Part shown: positions 10,281 to 20,800 of the stretch, one piece after another
How the letters are laid out: each line of letters begins with the position of its first letter
Position numbering within the stretch: position 1 is the stretch's first letter
Source of the DNA: Choristocarpus tenellus KU-1152
Taxonomy: Eukaryota; Phaeophyceae
Assembly: GCA_964200185.2 (NCBI GenBank)
Contig: CAXNAD020000256.1
Span: forward strand, 1 to 23,264
Length of the DNA stretch: 23,264 nt
Direction: 5' to 3'
Program-made: the position numbers and the translations under genes
The notes under the pieces: generated by a model
Seen by the model: the letters and a program-made list of their open reading frames with translations, nothing else
The model's database searches: none
Told to the model about the DNA's origin: nothing

Positions 10281-11731
10281 CTCCCTCTGTTGAGAATTGA
10301 ATGTAGCACAGCGTTTGCAAGCTCTGTTCTCGCCCGGGATCAACCCATGTGAAGAATGTTCTGGATGAGGATTAGGTCTCATGTAGATTGCGAGGTATGC
10401 AATGGTTGAGATGGTGAACTGTCATGACTGCGGAGCATCACCATTGCAAAGTCGTCCAAGTTGCATTTGACGGGCTTCAAAAACCTCATGAAACTGTCAA
10501 AGCTGGCATTTATTGGGATGCGTCGGATGAAGGCCCCCCATCGTTTGAGTGTCTTATTCATCCCGTCATCACCTGTTGATCCCATTTCTTCGACCGAGGA
10601 CTCTCTCCAAGCTCCAGTCTCAAACACTCTGATGAAGAGTGGTGTGGTGGCACGATGCCTGGACATGACATGGTGTGAGACTCAAATGTATCAGGAGATG
10701 GCAGCAGCCATCATGAAGGACTTTGGAATTTCCTGAATCACCATGTTCCATCATCTAAGCAGTATGACAGCCAGATCGCACAAGGTGAATGCATGGACCT
10801 TGTATAATGACGTCAAAGGGGCGATGTGGCAGCTGTACACAAGTATCCAGATGTTTGGGATGTCTCATCAGTACACCACACATCCTTCTGCAAATGGGCA
10901 GCCAAATCTGGGGTCTCCCTTGCCTCATTGTGGGGTCTGCGGAAATACGAGAAGGTGAAGAAGGTCAAGCAGTGGATTAAACCAGTCCTCTCAGACCAGC
11001 AGAAAGTCAACCGGGAGGGTTTCGTCATCAGCCACACGCACAGGAGGGGGGGAAGTGGGGTATTAGTGGGCAATCCATAGGACTGGATGCATGTGGACGA
11101 GAAATGGTTTTACATCCTCAAAGATGAGAAAGGTGTGTACCTGTACCTTACTTAGGACCCCCCCAATCCCCCACAGGCACAGAAAAACGTTACATTACAA
11201 ACGTGATGTACCTCGCTGCTGTGACCAGCCCTAGGAAACTCTCCAACAGAGGGTGTGGTTCGATGGAAAATCGGGATCTGACCAATTGTAGACACTAAGG
11301 TTGATCAGCGCTCCAGCAAACGCCACCCTAAGGGTACCAACGTGTACAATCCAGGCATGCTCGACGGGGAGAGGTATAAGAAGCTCATGATCGAGGATGT
11401 CATCCCAGCAATCAAGGCCCGCATGTGTAGGTCGTAAGGACACACCATCTTCGTGCAGCAGGACGGGGCAAAGCCACACTCTCTAAGGGGGGGGTCATGG
11501 AGGCAATCGAGGAGGAGGTGCAGCGGGGGACGACATTGTCATAGAGACCCAGTCAGTCCACTCACCTGACCTCAACGTCAATGACCTGGGATTTTTTCAT
11601 TCCATTCAGCAATTGAAGGAAGACTTGGGTGTGTCCAACACAGAAGGAGGTGAATATGAACACGTGAAAAAGATCTTGCCTCTTCATTAGGGTTCAAACG
11701 TTATGTTACATTTAATTCCGAATGGGGGAAG
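10281..11731 (+). mobile_element. decayed Tc1/mariner element with TIRs and TA duplication
   Basis: The left end starts CTCCCTCTGTTGAGAATTGA (10281-) and the right end is its imperfect inverse (11695-11731), about 26 of 37 matching. Both are flanked by TA (10279-10280 and 11732-11733), the hallmark target site of Tc1/mariner transposons. CTCCCTC ends are typical of plant-type mariner elements and their Stowaway MITEs. Between them lies a broken transposase with all three catalytic Asp positions recognisable. The many differences between the ends are largely transitions, and the frame has stops and shifts, so the copy is old and immobile. The 1451-bp length is near normal for an autonomous element of this kind. 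Confidence 0.88.
10789..11690 (+). pseudogene. mariner-like transposase, broken, DD39D-type
   Basis: The transposase cuts and pastes the element at TA sites. Visible pieces in order: a helix-turn-helix-like stretch (SGVSLASLWGLRKYEKVKK) and PVLSDQQKVNREGFVISH at 10826-11080; MHVDEKWFYI with the first Asp at 11096-11098; ITNVMYLAAVTSPR after a frame change near 11189; PIVDTKVDQRSSKRHPKG; ERYKKLMIEDVIPAIKAR; FVQQDGAKPH with the second Asp at 11462-11464; and SPDLNVNDLGFFHSIQ with the third Asp at 11583-11585. About 39 residues separate the second and third Asp after allowing for the frameshifts. At least four stops or shifts break it (for example TAG before the DEKWF block and TAA before the QQDG block). 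The usual Asn in QQDN is Gly here. The N-terminal part (10318-10788) is too decayed to read. Confidence 0.85.
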
Positions 11732-11769
11732 TACTCCTAGAATAAATTGTTGATTGTAGCATTTGAATC

Positions 11770-12014
11770 AAAGTATCTTGGAGGGTAGAGCCCCGTCCGT
11801 TTGGGGACCAAAATTCACTGTTGAAATTTGATGTGATTTTGGCTGTTGTGTTTGTTAGGAAGTGTCAATATTCCTGTTCCAAACAGACCTTTTCATAACT
11901 ATAAATTTTGTCTACTCCAAATTATTTCGGAGTAGAAAATGTCATAAAAAACCTGTGGGAAGCCAAGTCCCAAACGGACAAAGAGGGCAAAACTCGTACC
12001 CTCTAAGATACTTT
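11770..12014 (+). mobile_element. MITE copy 2 (245 bp)
   Basis: The ends are AAAGTATCTTGGAGGGTA (11770-11787) and the inverse of AAAGTATCTTAGAGGGTA (11997-12014), one mismatch. Subterminal inverted blocks are clear: CGTCCGTTTGGGGACC near the left and GTCCCAAACGGAC near the right. The core has TCTACTCC and GGAGTAGA around an AT-rich loop (about 11911-11936). It starts 38 bases after the end of the mariner element. Its terminal repeat does not resemble that of the mariner, so the two probably use different transposases. Confidence 0.9.
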
Positions 12015-12399
12015 CACCCATTTTGGTATGGAGAAATCGCTTCTTCTGGTCTGGAGCACGAGATTCACAAAGCAATAGCGAGACATATCTCTTATTGATG
12101 ATATCGTATCAAGAAGCAAATGAGTTCCACCCCTCAAACTCTTCAAAATTCCAGAATATACCCTTAATGATTAATATAGATACTTATCATGTTCGGCGTT
12201 TGTGGATGTCCTATGCGATGTAAGAAATTTTATCAATATGTTTCTGAAGGGTAGTCAGCATCCTTGGACTCTTACTTGGACATCCATTGAGTCGAGATAA
12301 TCATGACTTTTGAGGGATCATTAACAGACCTGAAAAATGTGCTTATACTGAAGATAATCGATTGGTGGACCCCCCCCGAAACATTGAGTGGGCTGGGGT
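12015..12399. other. no gene seen between MITE copy 2 and exon-like frame
   Basis: No motif, RNA gene or clear repeat is recognised in this stretch apart from a C-run at 12370-12377. The frame 12023-12223 has no support. Confidence 0.4.
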
Positions 12400-12567
12400 A
12401 TGAGGATATATTTTGTTGACTTGGTGTTGCAGGCAGAGGAGGAAATTGTGGACCTTTCTGTGGACACACGCTGTGGTGTTCTCCAAATCGAACCGATCAT
12501 CAAAGGTGTCAGAACAAATCAGGACCTGACTGACATACCGTCAATTCAGAATCAACCGCACTTTTAA
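12400..12567 (+). CDS. possible exon or small ORF, acidic
   Basis: A frame from the ATG at 12400 runs 55 codons to a TAA. Part of it looks protein-like (LQAEEEIVDLSVDTRCGVL). A plausible splice acceptor (gtgttgcag, AG at 12431-12432) would start an exon in the same phase at GCAGAGGAGG, and a plausible donor (AAAG|GTGTCA) occurs before the stop. It could be a free exon, a piece of a decayed gene, or chance. The product is not recognised. Confidence 0.25.
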   Translation: MRIYFVDLVLQAEEEIVDLSVDTRCGVLQIEPIIKGVRTNQDLTDIPSIQNQPHF

Positions 12568-12737
12568 CCTGCAACTTAGACTCCTGAGGTGAAAGCCATA
12601 CCTCGGACCCACACAATACAGTTGTGCCGTCAAACTTGAAACCCCTTAGGGCTCTGTCACTTATCAAACTACCGAGTAATACTACTAGTAGTGTTAGGTG
12701 GCACTTCGTAATTCAAGTATATATATATTGGCAAGTA

Positions 12738-12760
12738 CTGGGACCTCGACCTGGTCCCAG
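12738..12760. repeat. perfect hairpin with 8-bp stem
   Basis: CTGGGACC and GGTCCCAG pair around a 7-base loop. It is in non-coding DNA between the exon-like frame and the second mariner remnant, and similar GGGACC words occur at 9960-10070 and 10150-10165. Confidence 0.5.
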
Positions 12761-13029
12761 AATCCATCACGCCAGACCCGATACCTGACTGACCTGTCTG
12801 TACTTGCCATAGTTGAGACTGTACCTGTTTTCTTGTCGTGGAGCAGATGTGAACGCTCACTCCAAGAACTGAAGCAGTACCCTGCTCTCGTTGAGGTCGA
12901 GAAAGTGCCACAAAAAGCCTTTTGGGTTTAGAATACCAACGGAAAGGGTAGAAGCGAATCTCAAAAGCCTGATGGCGCATGGTAGTGGGGACAAGGACTC
13001 AAGTTGTACTTGCGACACACTTGTTGGTC

Positions 13030-13390
13030 GCTGATCATCAGGGTTGCAAGGGTACCATCACATGCCATCTTGCAGTCTGCAATGTGTGCAGGTGGACCTT
13101 CCACCCACCACTCATCATATCGCAAGAGAGACAATGCGTCCAACCAGAAACCACCAGGGCTCTTCGATGATGATGCAAGTAAGTGCACATTCTGGAACAG
13201 CTGCTGGAGAGAAGCGACAAGACCTGGTGATCACCGCGGTCACTCCAGCCTTCGAAGCCAGGACATCTCCTAAAAACCATCTTCATGCAACAGGACGGCC
13301 TCAAAGCAGATTAGCAGGAGAGGGGTATTTGAGGCAATTGAGAATACGGCAGGGGGCGGCATTGATATCAAAACCAACCCAGCTTAGTGC
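13030..13390 (+). pseudogene. second mariner-like transposase remnant
   Basis: This stretch parallels the central part of the transposase at 10789-11690, more decayed. In one frame GEKRQDLVITAVTPAFEAR (about 13207-13263) lines up with GERYKKLMIEDVIPAIKAR. After a frame change, IFMQQDGLKA (second catalytic Asp at 13294-13296) lines up with IFVQQDGAKP, then VFEAIENTAGGGIDIKTNPA with the VMEAIEEEVQRG...IVIETQS segment. The DEKWF block and the third Asp block are not recognisable, and no terminal repeats were found. It is therefore a fragment of a relative, not a tandem copy of the first. Confidence 0.75.
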
Positions 13391-13789
13391 GCTTATTTCT
13401 CGACAAGGACGACAAAACTTGAGCAACTTCATGTAAGGCGTTGCGACCACTATCGCGAGCTACCAATGCTGAAAAGCTGATCGGGGCCACACTGGAGGTG
13501 TTAGTACGTCTACGCCGGGAAATCTGAGCACTGCTACAACAGCAGAGGTTGCTTCCAGTCCAAGGCGAAATCTGATAGAACGACACCAGGGTCCAAGTTC
13601 CTCACGTGGCCATTTAGGAAGGTCGCTAGAGCAGTCTCTGTTTCAAAAAAAGTCACTGCGGATCAAGTATACACTGTGTCTAGTTATGTTTTCAAGGCGT
13701 GAAAATGTCGACTCGATATATTGTTACGAGATCACAATACTCCCTCAAAGGATTTCCTCGAAAATCAAGAATCACAATAGAAAAAAAAA

Positions 13790-14047
13790 ATGCTGTTACT
13801 CTCAGAATATTCAAAAATATCACTTCATCAAGTAAATCCAGAACAAAGGGAATTGAGCTCTGCATATATATATATATATGCGATACAGAGCTCTAGGTGT
13901 GATGCGAAGTGTAGGGCAAAGGGAAGACTATCCCAGTGTCACGTGGTTGACACAGTTCAGAAAGGTCAGAATGTGGTCCACACTGAATTATATGTCCCGA
14001 AGATCTCGCATAGTGAACTGAATTTTATCTCATCTTACGCCGGATAG
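13790..14047 (+). pseudogene. possible Copia-type retrotransposon scrap
   Basis: An open frame from an ATG at 13790 ends in a segment with VVDTVQKGQNVVHTELYVPK followed by ISHSELNFISSYAG. This faintly recalls the region after the protease in Ty1/Copia polyproteins, which usually reads like V.YVP.L..NLLS. No protease DSGA, integrase or reverse transcriptase motif is present nearby. The left half is low-complexity (TA run). The call is weak; chance similarity is quite possible. Confidence 0.2.
13855..13893. repeat. hairpin around an AT dinucleotide run
   Basis: GAGCTCTG (13855-13862) and CAGAGCTC (13886-13893) are exact inverted copies. Between them GCATATATATATATATATGC (13862-13881) is itself a perfect palindrome, so the locus can form a long cruciform with a short bulge. 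This is common at expanding TA repeats. Confidence 0.6.
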
Positions 14048-14118
14048 TTTGAGAAAATATTGTATTTGCTCAACTGTATGGAGATATCTGACATTGATAG
14101 CACCTCTTCCTACTTCTG

Positions 14119-14258
14119 CCTCCATAAATCAAGATTTCTCCACTCGCCTTCTACCTCTTGGACCACCCCACCCTCCCCTGCTTTCCTTTTTCCTACCCTT
14201 GCCTCCTGACACTCTATCACCACACTTTCCTCCCCCTTACTCTGTGCCTTGTCCGTAG
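14119..14258 (+). other. long pyrimidine tract ending in an AG
   Basis: About 140 bases are very rich in C and T and end in gtccgtag, which looks like an unusually long polypyrimidine tract before a 3' splice site. The bases after it (14259-14414) stay open for 51 codons, with a hydrophobic stretch (KYIIIGSSAGFVSAFFFVYG). A 51-codon run can easily arise by chance, so only the tract itself is secure. Confidence 0.4.
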
Positions 14259-14394
14259 TTCCATCCTAGTACACGACTGTTGGAATTGCCACCAATTGAG
14301 CTATTGATGCCAGATCTATACCTTATGATTCGTAATCTTAAGTACATAATTATTGGGAGCAGTGCTGGATTTGTCTCAGCATTTTTCTTTGTAT

Positions 14395-14622
14395 ATGGCA
14401 CTCCCCTCTTGTAACTGTTTTTGGTGTGGCAATGTTTTCACTTGCACGACTCTAAACGAAAGTCTCCGTGATGCTCAAGAACCCTTTGCCATTTTGTGCT
14501 CTTGTACATCGAAAAAGTGTAAGGGCATTGTGCTCGTTTTCTATATACTCCGAGTATCTGCGACCATCTCTAATTGTAGCACGTATATCAATTGTGCACT
14601 CACTCCGTTACTCCATGGATAA
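14395..14622 (+). CDS. small Cys-rich ORF, uncertain
   Basis: An ATG at 14395 opens 75 codons with several Cys (SCNCFWCGNVFTC, then LCSCTSKKCKG). Spacing does not fit a zinc finger I know. It lies just upstream of the first secure exon at 14782 and could contain its missing 5' exon (a GTAAGG donor falls at 14519), but the phase would then need another exon in between. It may be chance. No function is proposed. Confidence 0.2.
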   Translation: MALPSCNCFWCGNVFTCTTLNESLRDAQEPFAILCSCTSKKCKGIVLVFYILRVSATISNCSTYINCALTPLLHG

Positions 14623-14781
14623 GGCTATGTGTCTCCCTGTATCTTCTGTGCCACTCTAGAACTGGCACTGCTTGGAAGCGAAATTTTACCTACAGTACTA
14701 CTGTAACGTCATTGAAATCTTCAATTTGATATGAATTGCTATAGGATCAACACCCATCTCTGTTCCAGCACTGTGTTGCAG

Positions 14782-14826
14782 GGGACTAAGTTGGCAGGCG
14801 CAAACGTCCCAAGCCAGTGCGCGGTG
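14782..14826 (+). CDS. coiled-coil gene, exon 1 seen (45-base microexon)
   Basis: A consensus acceptor (ctgtgttgcag, AG at 14780-14781) and a consensus donor (GGTG|GTATGT, GT at 14827) enclose exactly 15 codons in phase 0-0: GTKLAGANVPSQCAV. The next exon also begins in phase 0. It is supported by splice signals and phase only, since 15 codons carry little coding signal. No start codon lies in it, so at least one upstream exon is missing. Confidence 0.5.
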
Positions 14827-17800
14827 GTATGTATTATTTCGGAATATGTACGTATAGCATTATGTTTGCATTATTCAAAGATGTAGAAATAGGTATGTGG
14901 CACACAAGCATGTTGCTATATGCACAAGGTTTGAAGTTTGTGAACATTGTACGTAAGCATGTGCCAGTGAAGTAAAGTGGGGTCCACCTCGGACAGGGCC
15001 CCCACACGTGATAATTTACTATCAAGCACTCGACAACCTGAAGTACTCACTACAAATATGCAGTTCGTGTTGTGGGGTCACTGTGCTTCTTGTCCCTAAC
15101 CCCAAAATCCCATGTCCCTATTCCACACTACTCTTAGTATTGGTACACTACCTGGCCCATCATTAGCGGTTCACTATCTCCACCACGCCTTGCACACTCA
15201 TCCCAACCGCACCCCAACCGTCACCCCCTTTCACCAACCCCAAGGCTATTCCTGAGGAAGACCGATCAGCAGTTGTAAATGCCGAGGTCGGTTCTTTGGT
15301 GCGTTCAGCCCAGGAGGTAGCACAGGGGGTTTCCTTGACGGAAAATGCTAGGGTAGATGCCCAACGGGCTAAGCTGTGGAGATCGTGGTCAAGACTAGAT
15401 CGCTGGCTCAAACACAACGGCATGTCAGACGGCACAACAATGCTGAAGGAGATGAGGGACCCTCTTACGTTTTTCGTGCAACACTTTAAATCGAGTGCTG
15501 CTGCTGTATCGAGCCTGCAGTCCCAGGTGACTGGGAGGCAAGGCGTGAAGGCAAAGAATTGGGAAAAAGTGTGCAGTGATAGAATAGGTGGAGTGAAAGG
15601 GAAGGAGTGCCACAGATGTTGACCGTTGTATAGCGGGGAATACTATGCAGGTGTTGCAGTTGGCAACAGGAAGGGTGGAATAACCTTAATCAAGCATTGT
15701 TGGCATGCAGAGTTACGCATCTTCTATCAGCTTTGGGTGTGTTTCAACCAATCTATTTGTTCCTCAATGAAGTCCAAACGCCAGCAAAACGTCTAGGCCA
15801 TAGCTGAAAATTCTACGATGTTTTTTCGTCGAGGGTTGACATGACAGAGCATTGGTGATGTTGTCCAAAGAACTGCGAGACGAAGATTTTGAATTCCCAA
15901 ATGCTCACCACAAACTGTGTTAAGAAATGAAGACAATGTTTGCTGCTAACGTATTAAGAACAGACCCAACCATGCAGTATGTGTTGTTTGCCATACTACC
16001 AGAGAGAATGAATGCTTGTTCTTTATTCTTGGAATTGTCGTAGGAAAGGGTGTTACCATAGTCTTGAAGCTTGGATGTAATATGTGTACTCTACTCTACC
16101 TGTAAATATCTCGTTCGCTGTATATATTCAAATCTGTTACCTATATTCTCACCCTTTACCGTATTGGCTTAATCCACTGCAGGCTGAGCAGGTTAGCAAG
16201 AGGCACTGCAAGGAGGTGTCACGCTTTGAGGGCCAGCTGTTGATGATGGAGGAGGACTCGGCATCTTTGGCACTGGACCTCCGAGAAAGGTTGGCATCTA
16301 CAACAATTGCCAAGCGAAAGGCTGAGGAGGGCCTGACAGCCAAGGTCCAGCAGGTGATACGTCTCCAGATGGTCGCATAGTAATACTTCCTATTACGGAT
16401 CTTGGATAAGCTGTCTTCAAATAACATCTTTTCCTCTTGATTCCCTCACCTCTGACTTCCCAAAATGGCAAAGAATCCCCACCAAAATTGTTCAGACCGA
16501 ATATCACTGCTACCCTGGCCATCTCATGAAATGATAATACTTAAATACAATCAACCCCCAATTGTTGAGGTACAAGTTGGACCAATCTGTACAATAAGAT
16601 ATGCAGTAGTGCAAGTGTAGTGCATTCACACCTCTCTGTCTGGGCAACCAAACCTATCCTACTCAACCTTCTCCCTTGCTGTCCTTAATAATGGAATGAA
16701 CAACATGCGATTCAGGTCGAAGATCACCTACGTAGGCTCTATTCCCAACAGCTGGACGAGGCCAGGTCAACCAACTCTGATTTGAAGGCAAAGCTGTCGG
16801 CAGTGGAGACGGAGTTGGCTGCAGCCAAGGTCCCAGCTGTAATGTCCTCCAGTGTTGACCTCAGGTGGGTTCATTACCAGAGAAGGCGTTGATGATATTC
16901 ATGGAAACGAAAACGCTAAATCGCATGATGATGTGTGGTCGTTAGGGTCTCTTCCCACTCAATGCCCTTGGGTAGCCTCTCCATCTCCCTCCTTTCTTGC
17001 TCGAATCCCTCCCCTTCCCAATCGATATCTTATCAATCGTCTCTCACTACACTAAGCATTTCTTGATACGAATGTTATATTGCTCGTGCAGTGTGTGTGT
17101 TTCACAGTTTGTAGTCTCTTGCCCATGCAAGCGGCCTTCAGCTTGAGTTTGGTCACACACTTCTAGGAATGGGTGTGCATTAGAGTTGAGCATCGACTTC
17201 TATCTAGGAAACCGTGAAGAATGGTCTCAGCTCACTCGTTCAATATACCGCGTGGCCGACCCACAACAGCACCCCTTCTCAATCATCACCATGGCAATAT
17301 ATGTTGGGACATGATGTGCAAGACGCGAATAAAAATACAAGCACCAACTGAACAGTCTGCAATCCAATTTCAGCCAATAGGAGTTTCAAATAGTGGCCAC
17401 GTTTTGGGTGGGCCAGCTAAGGATGTGGAAATCTCCTGCTTTCTGAGGACTAAGAAACCGGCAGTTGGTGGAACAGTGTACTGTGATAGACTTGATGCGA
17501 CAGGTGCAAGGATTCTGCATAAAGTCATTGGCTGCTTTCTCAGTTGTGCTGTACAGAAATCGAAACCATAACTGTATTTCAATGCTGATCCCAATTAGAT
17601 GAAAACAGTTGGCCACTGGCGCAAATGGGCTAGTTGCGTACTTTCTCTCTCTAGACTCACACCATGTTCAACAGCATTTCTCTGATGGTACAGCTGAAAT
17701 CATCACACCTCCTCTGCACCAAGTGTGCTCTTAAGAAGCGATTTGTGCTGCATCACGGTTGGAAAGCGTTATCTTGTGGTCGTTGCCAAATGTAGTCCCG

Positions 17801-20800
17801 TTCTTGGAATACATATTCTAACGCTCAGGATGTTGGTCAGGGCAGTGTTCTCATCCTGCCCAATGTGCATATCTGCGTCGGTCTGTGTTACCTTACACCT
17901 TCTTCCTGTGTTGCCACAGGACGCGTACAATATCACCAACGACTTGTGCCATGTTCTGTTGGAACACTAGCAAACCCCTGTGTCTACCGAGGAGGTACCT
18001 CCTTGGTAGACACGGGGGATTACTGGGTTTTAACATGTTCTCCACTGCATCGATAGGCCTACAATAGCCCTATGAATTCCGCACATTTAACCCTATCCTG
18101 GTCACAGTTGTTCTTAAGTATTCCACAATTCAAGGGAATCTTGTCACCGCAACTGTTATATCAGATACCGTACAAAGTGAACTGACTCAAAAGGATTTCC
18201 CTCCCCATTCCTCCCAATTCCAATACCCAGTAAGGATGCAGAGAGCTGGTGTGAGGAGGTTACAAATCTTAAAGGACTTATCGAGGCGAAGAACATATTC
18301 TACACAAAAAATATTCGAGAAATGCTGTGCGAGGTGCCGTTTCCTCCCTCTACCACCCTTTGCCATCTCCCTTTAGAAAGTACAGGAATGTGATGCCCGC
18401 ACCCTACTTATACAAAATCCCCACCCAATCCTTTGGCCGTGATGCTACTCATCACCGAACTACTCACCTCCCTGTGCCCACCATATAGTCGGGTGTGATC
18501 AGCACGAGAGTTTTGATGTACCAGTTAGGGGAGGTTCCAGAACGGGTGATCTGCCATCAAAAGAGGGAGGCAGAATGAGGTTGAGATTAGATAAATTTGT
18601 ACAAGCTACAATACGTACTGGACGGGGTAGATGTCTTCTTTGTAACAACTTGTGAAGGGGTGCCTACGTTGTTACCATGCAATAGAGTTGGCAGGGTGCT
18701 TTACGAACTCTAGTGCAACAATTTCGGTCCATTGTTGCTAGGTGTGGAGTGTGGAAATTTGGCCATTGTGGGTGTATGCGATCTATCATCCATGGAAATA
18801 TCAAATGTGCTGTTTTCAGTCTTCTTGCACAGTGAAACTCGAATAGAATGGACCCAAAAGAACTAAACCTCCGAATCACTTCTTATGCACAGTCACAGCA
18901 ATAACCCAGGTACGGTGCATACTACACAACACACCCTTGATGAAAAACGTAGAACTTCCACGTGTTGTAGTGGATTGCCACGTAGAAAGAGAGTGTTTGG
19001 GCAGTGACCAAATGCACTCAGTATAGAGTTGGGCGTCCCTTTGGCAATAGATGCGGTTCGAAAGAACACCTAGTCGCATGTTGTCCGTCCCCTGTTCACT
19101 TTTCCTAGAGAGGGTTTGGATAACACAGAATAGTTGCACCTTGTATTTCAGAGTGTTCCTATTCAGCTACATGGACAAGCTTGTAATCTGGTCAATATTT
19201 GGAACACATGCGCATACTAAACACTCACAGGCACACTTAGCACAAGCATATATATGTTCAAAACTTTATTCAAATACACACCGACACACACATTCAAATT
19301 CTCACTCCTTCACGTATTTACGCAGCTTCCAAACTTCAAAAAGTATATTGAGCAAAGAGATGAGGTAGCAACTGTTGTCTTTCTATGAACCGCCTTCTTG
19401 CCTGCTTTCCCCTTCTACAGAAAGTAGACTTGATAAAGAAAGTAGATGCGAACGGAGCAAAATACTCTGCACTCCTCTCGGAGAACAAGAGTCTTGCTGC
19501 CGACAAGAACGAGATGGAGAGAGAACTTGCAAGAATTCGCCGAGAAATCGTCTTCGACAATAACAGACTTGCGATATCCCAGGGCCAGGTCCTGGAGTTG
19601 ACGGGAAGGATCAAGGCCCTCGAGGAGGACCTTGAAAGAGCGAATATTCTATCGGCGCCTGGGTCAACAGACGCTAAGGCCGTGGCAGCAGATTTGACCA
19701 ATACTGATGACATTGAGAAGAAGTGAGGAACACCTCCACATTATAATACCCCTGGCGTCCCCACCCCTTCCCTCATCATAGCTCCCTTCATATTCGCCCC
19801 CACCTTTCTATGCCACTCTCTGTATCAGGAGTGCTGTAGGAATAATGATAGCTTAAACTTGTCCAGGACTTTCTCTGAAGTTTCTTCCTTCTCATATCTG
19901 CATTAGTTGCATTTCAAACCCTTCCTGCTCTTTGTTGCTACCGGATGTCTGAGTTTCACTTCCTCTCCCCCTTGCATCACCTCTCATTAACGACCCCTGT
20001 TCATGGTGGCTCGAACTCCTGCACTCATGATAAGACTACTTCAAAGTCGAACCTCTATTTTACTGACTTCTAGAATCTATATAGGTTTGTTACGCATGCA
20101 TATGGTGTGTGACAACATCAACAAATTGGCAAATACTACTAGATTTGTGTAGAAACAATAAACGTCAACAGTATATAATGCATTGTGAAGACGTACATCC
20201 ACTGTATCGTTCATGACACTGTATAGTAGAATTGTGTTTGCTTGACAAATGTGTTGACAGATATTTGTGCATGTGAAACAACAATGATCACATTCGCACA
20301 AGGAGGCTGCAAACCTGACAAATAGAACAACCATGTCACTCCCCCCCTCAGGAGGACACTCCTGGAGGTGGTGTTGAGTGCGCTCTCCCTCTTCAATGCA
20401 GGAGAAGGATATTTTGGCATAGATGAAGAAGGGGAAAACCAACTGCTCCGTAGTGCATTCCGGTGAGAGGTGGTGGTGGTGGAGGAATGAGTATAGGTAT
20501 TGACATGTATGAGTTGATGTTAATCAACCACGACTTGGCATGAGCTGAATTCAGGATGTAGAGACGACCAAATAGTATTTTATTATCAAAAAGACTTGCC
20601 CTTAGGCGATGAGGGTAATGTCAAGGCAGGCGTTTTGGGAACATTGTTCAAGCGTTATCGTGTTGAAATTGAGTTTTCTACGTTTCATGTTGAGGCTGTA
20701 GAATGCATTTTCTTGGCAACGCCCCCCACCCCTTGATCTTCTCATTTTTCATATCGACATGACTTCTGTCCGCATTCTGCACATCACCAGGAACCATCCA

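Noticed and set aside
10379-10736. Opposite 95- and 91-codon frames in the left part of the mariner element
   Set aside because: They lie inside the transposon ends, where decayed N-terminal transposase is expected; neither reads as a recognisable protein.
13732-13760. ATACTCCCTC considered as the left end of another mariner/Stowaway element
   Set aside because: Only about ten bases match and no inverted right end with TA was found downstream.
19336-19713. 125-codon minus-strand frame
   Set aside because: It is the antisense of exon 6, whose plus-strand frame is a strong coiled coil with good splice sites.
20000-20030. Minus-strand GAGTTCGAGCC, similar to a tRNA B box
   Set aside because: The bases on either side do not pair as a T stem and no matching A box or acceptor stem was found.
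20077-20442. 121-codon minus-strand frame with many Cys
   Set aside because: Its first codon is TTG, the Cys spacing fits no known finger, and several frames this long are expected by chance in the window.
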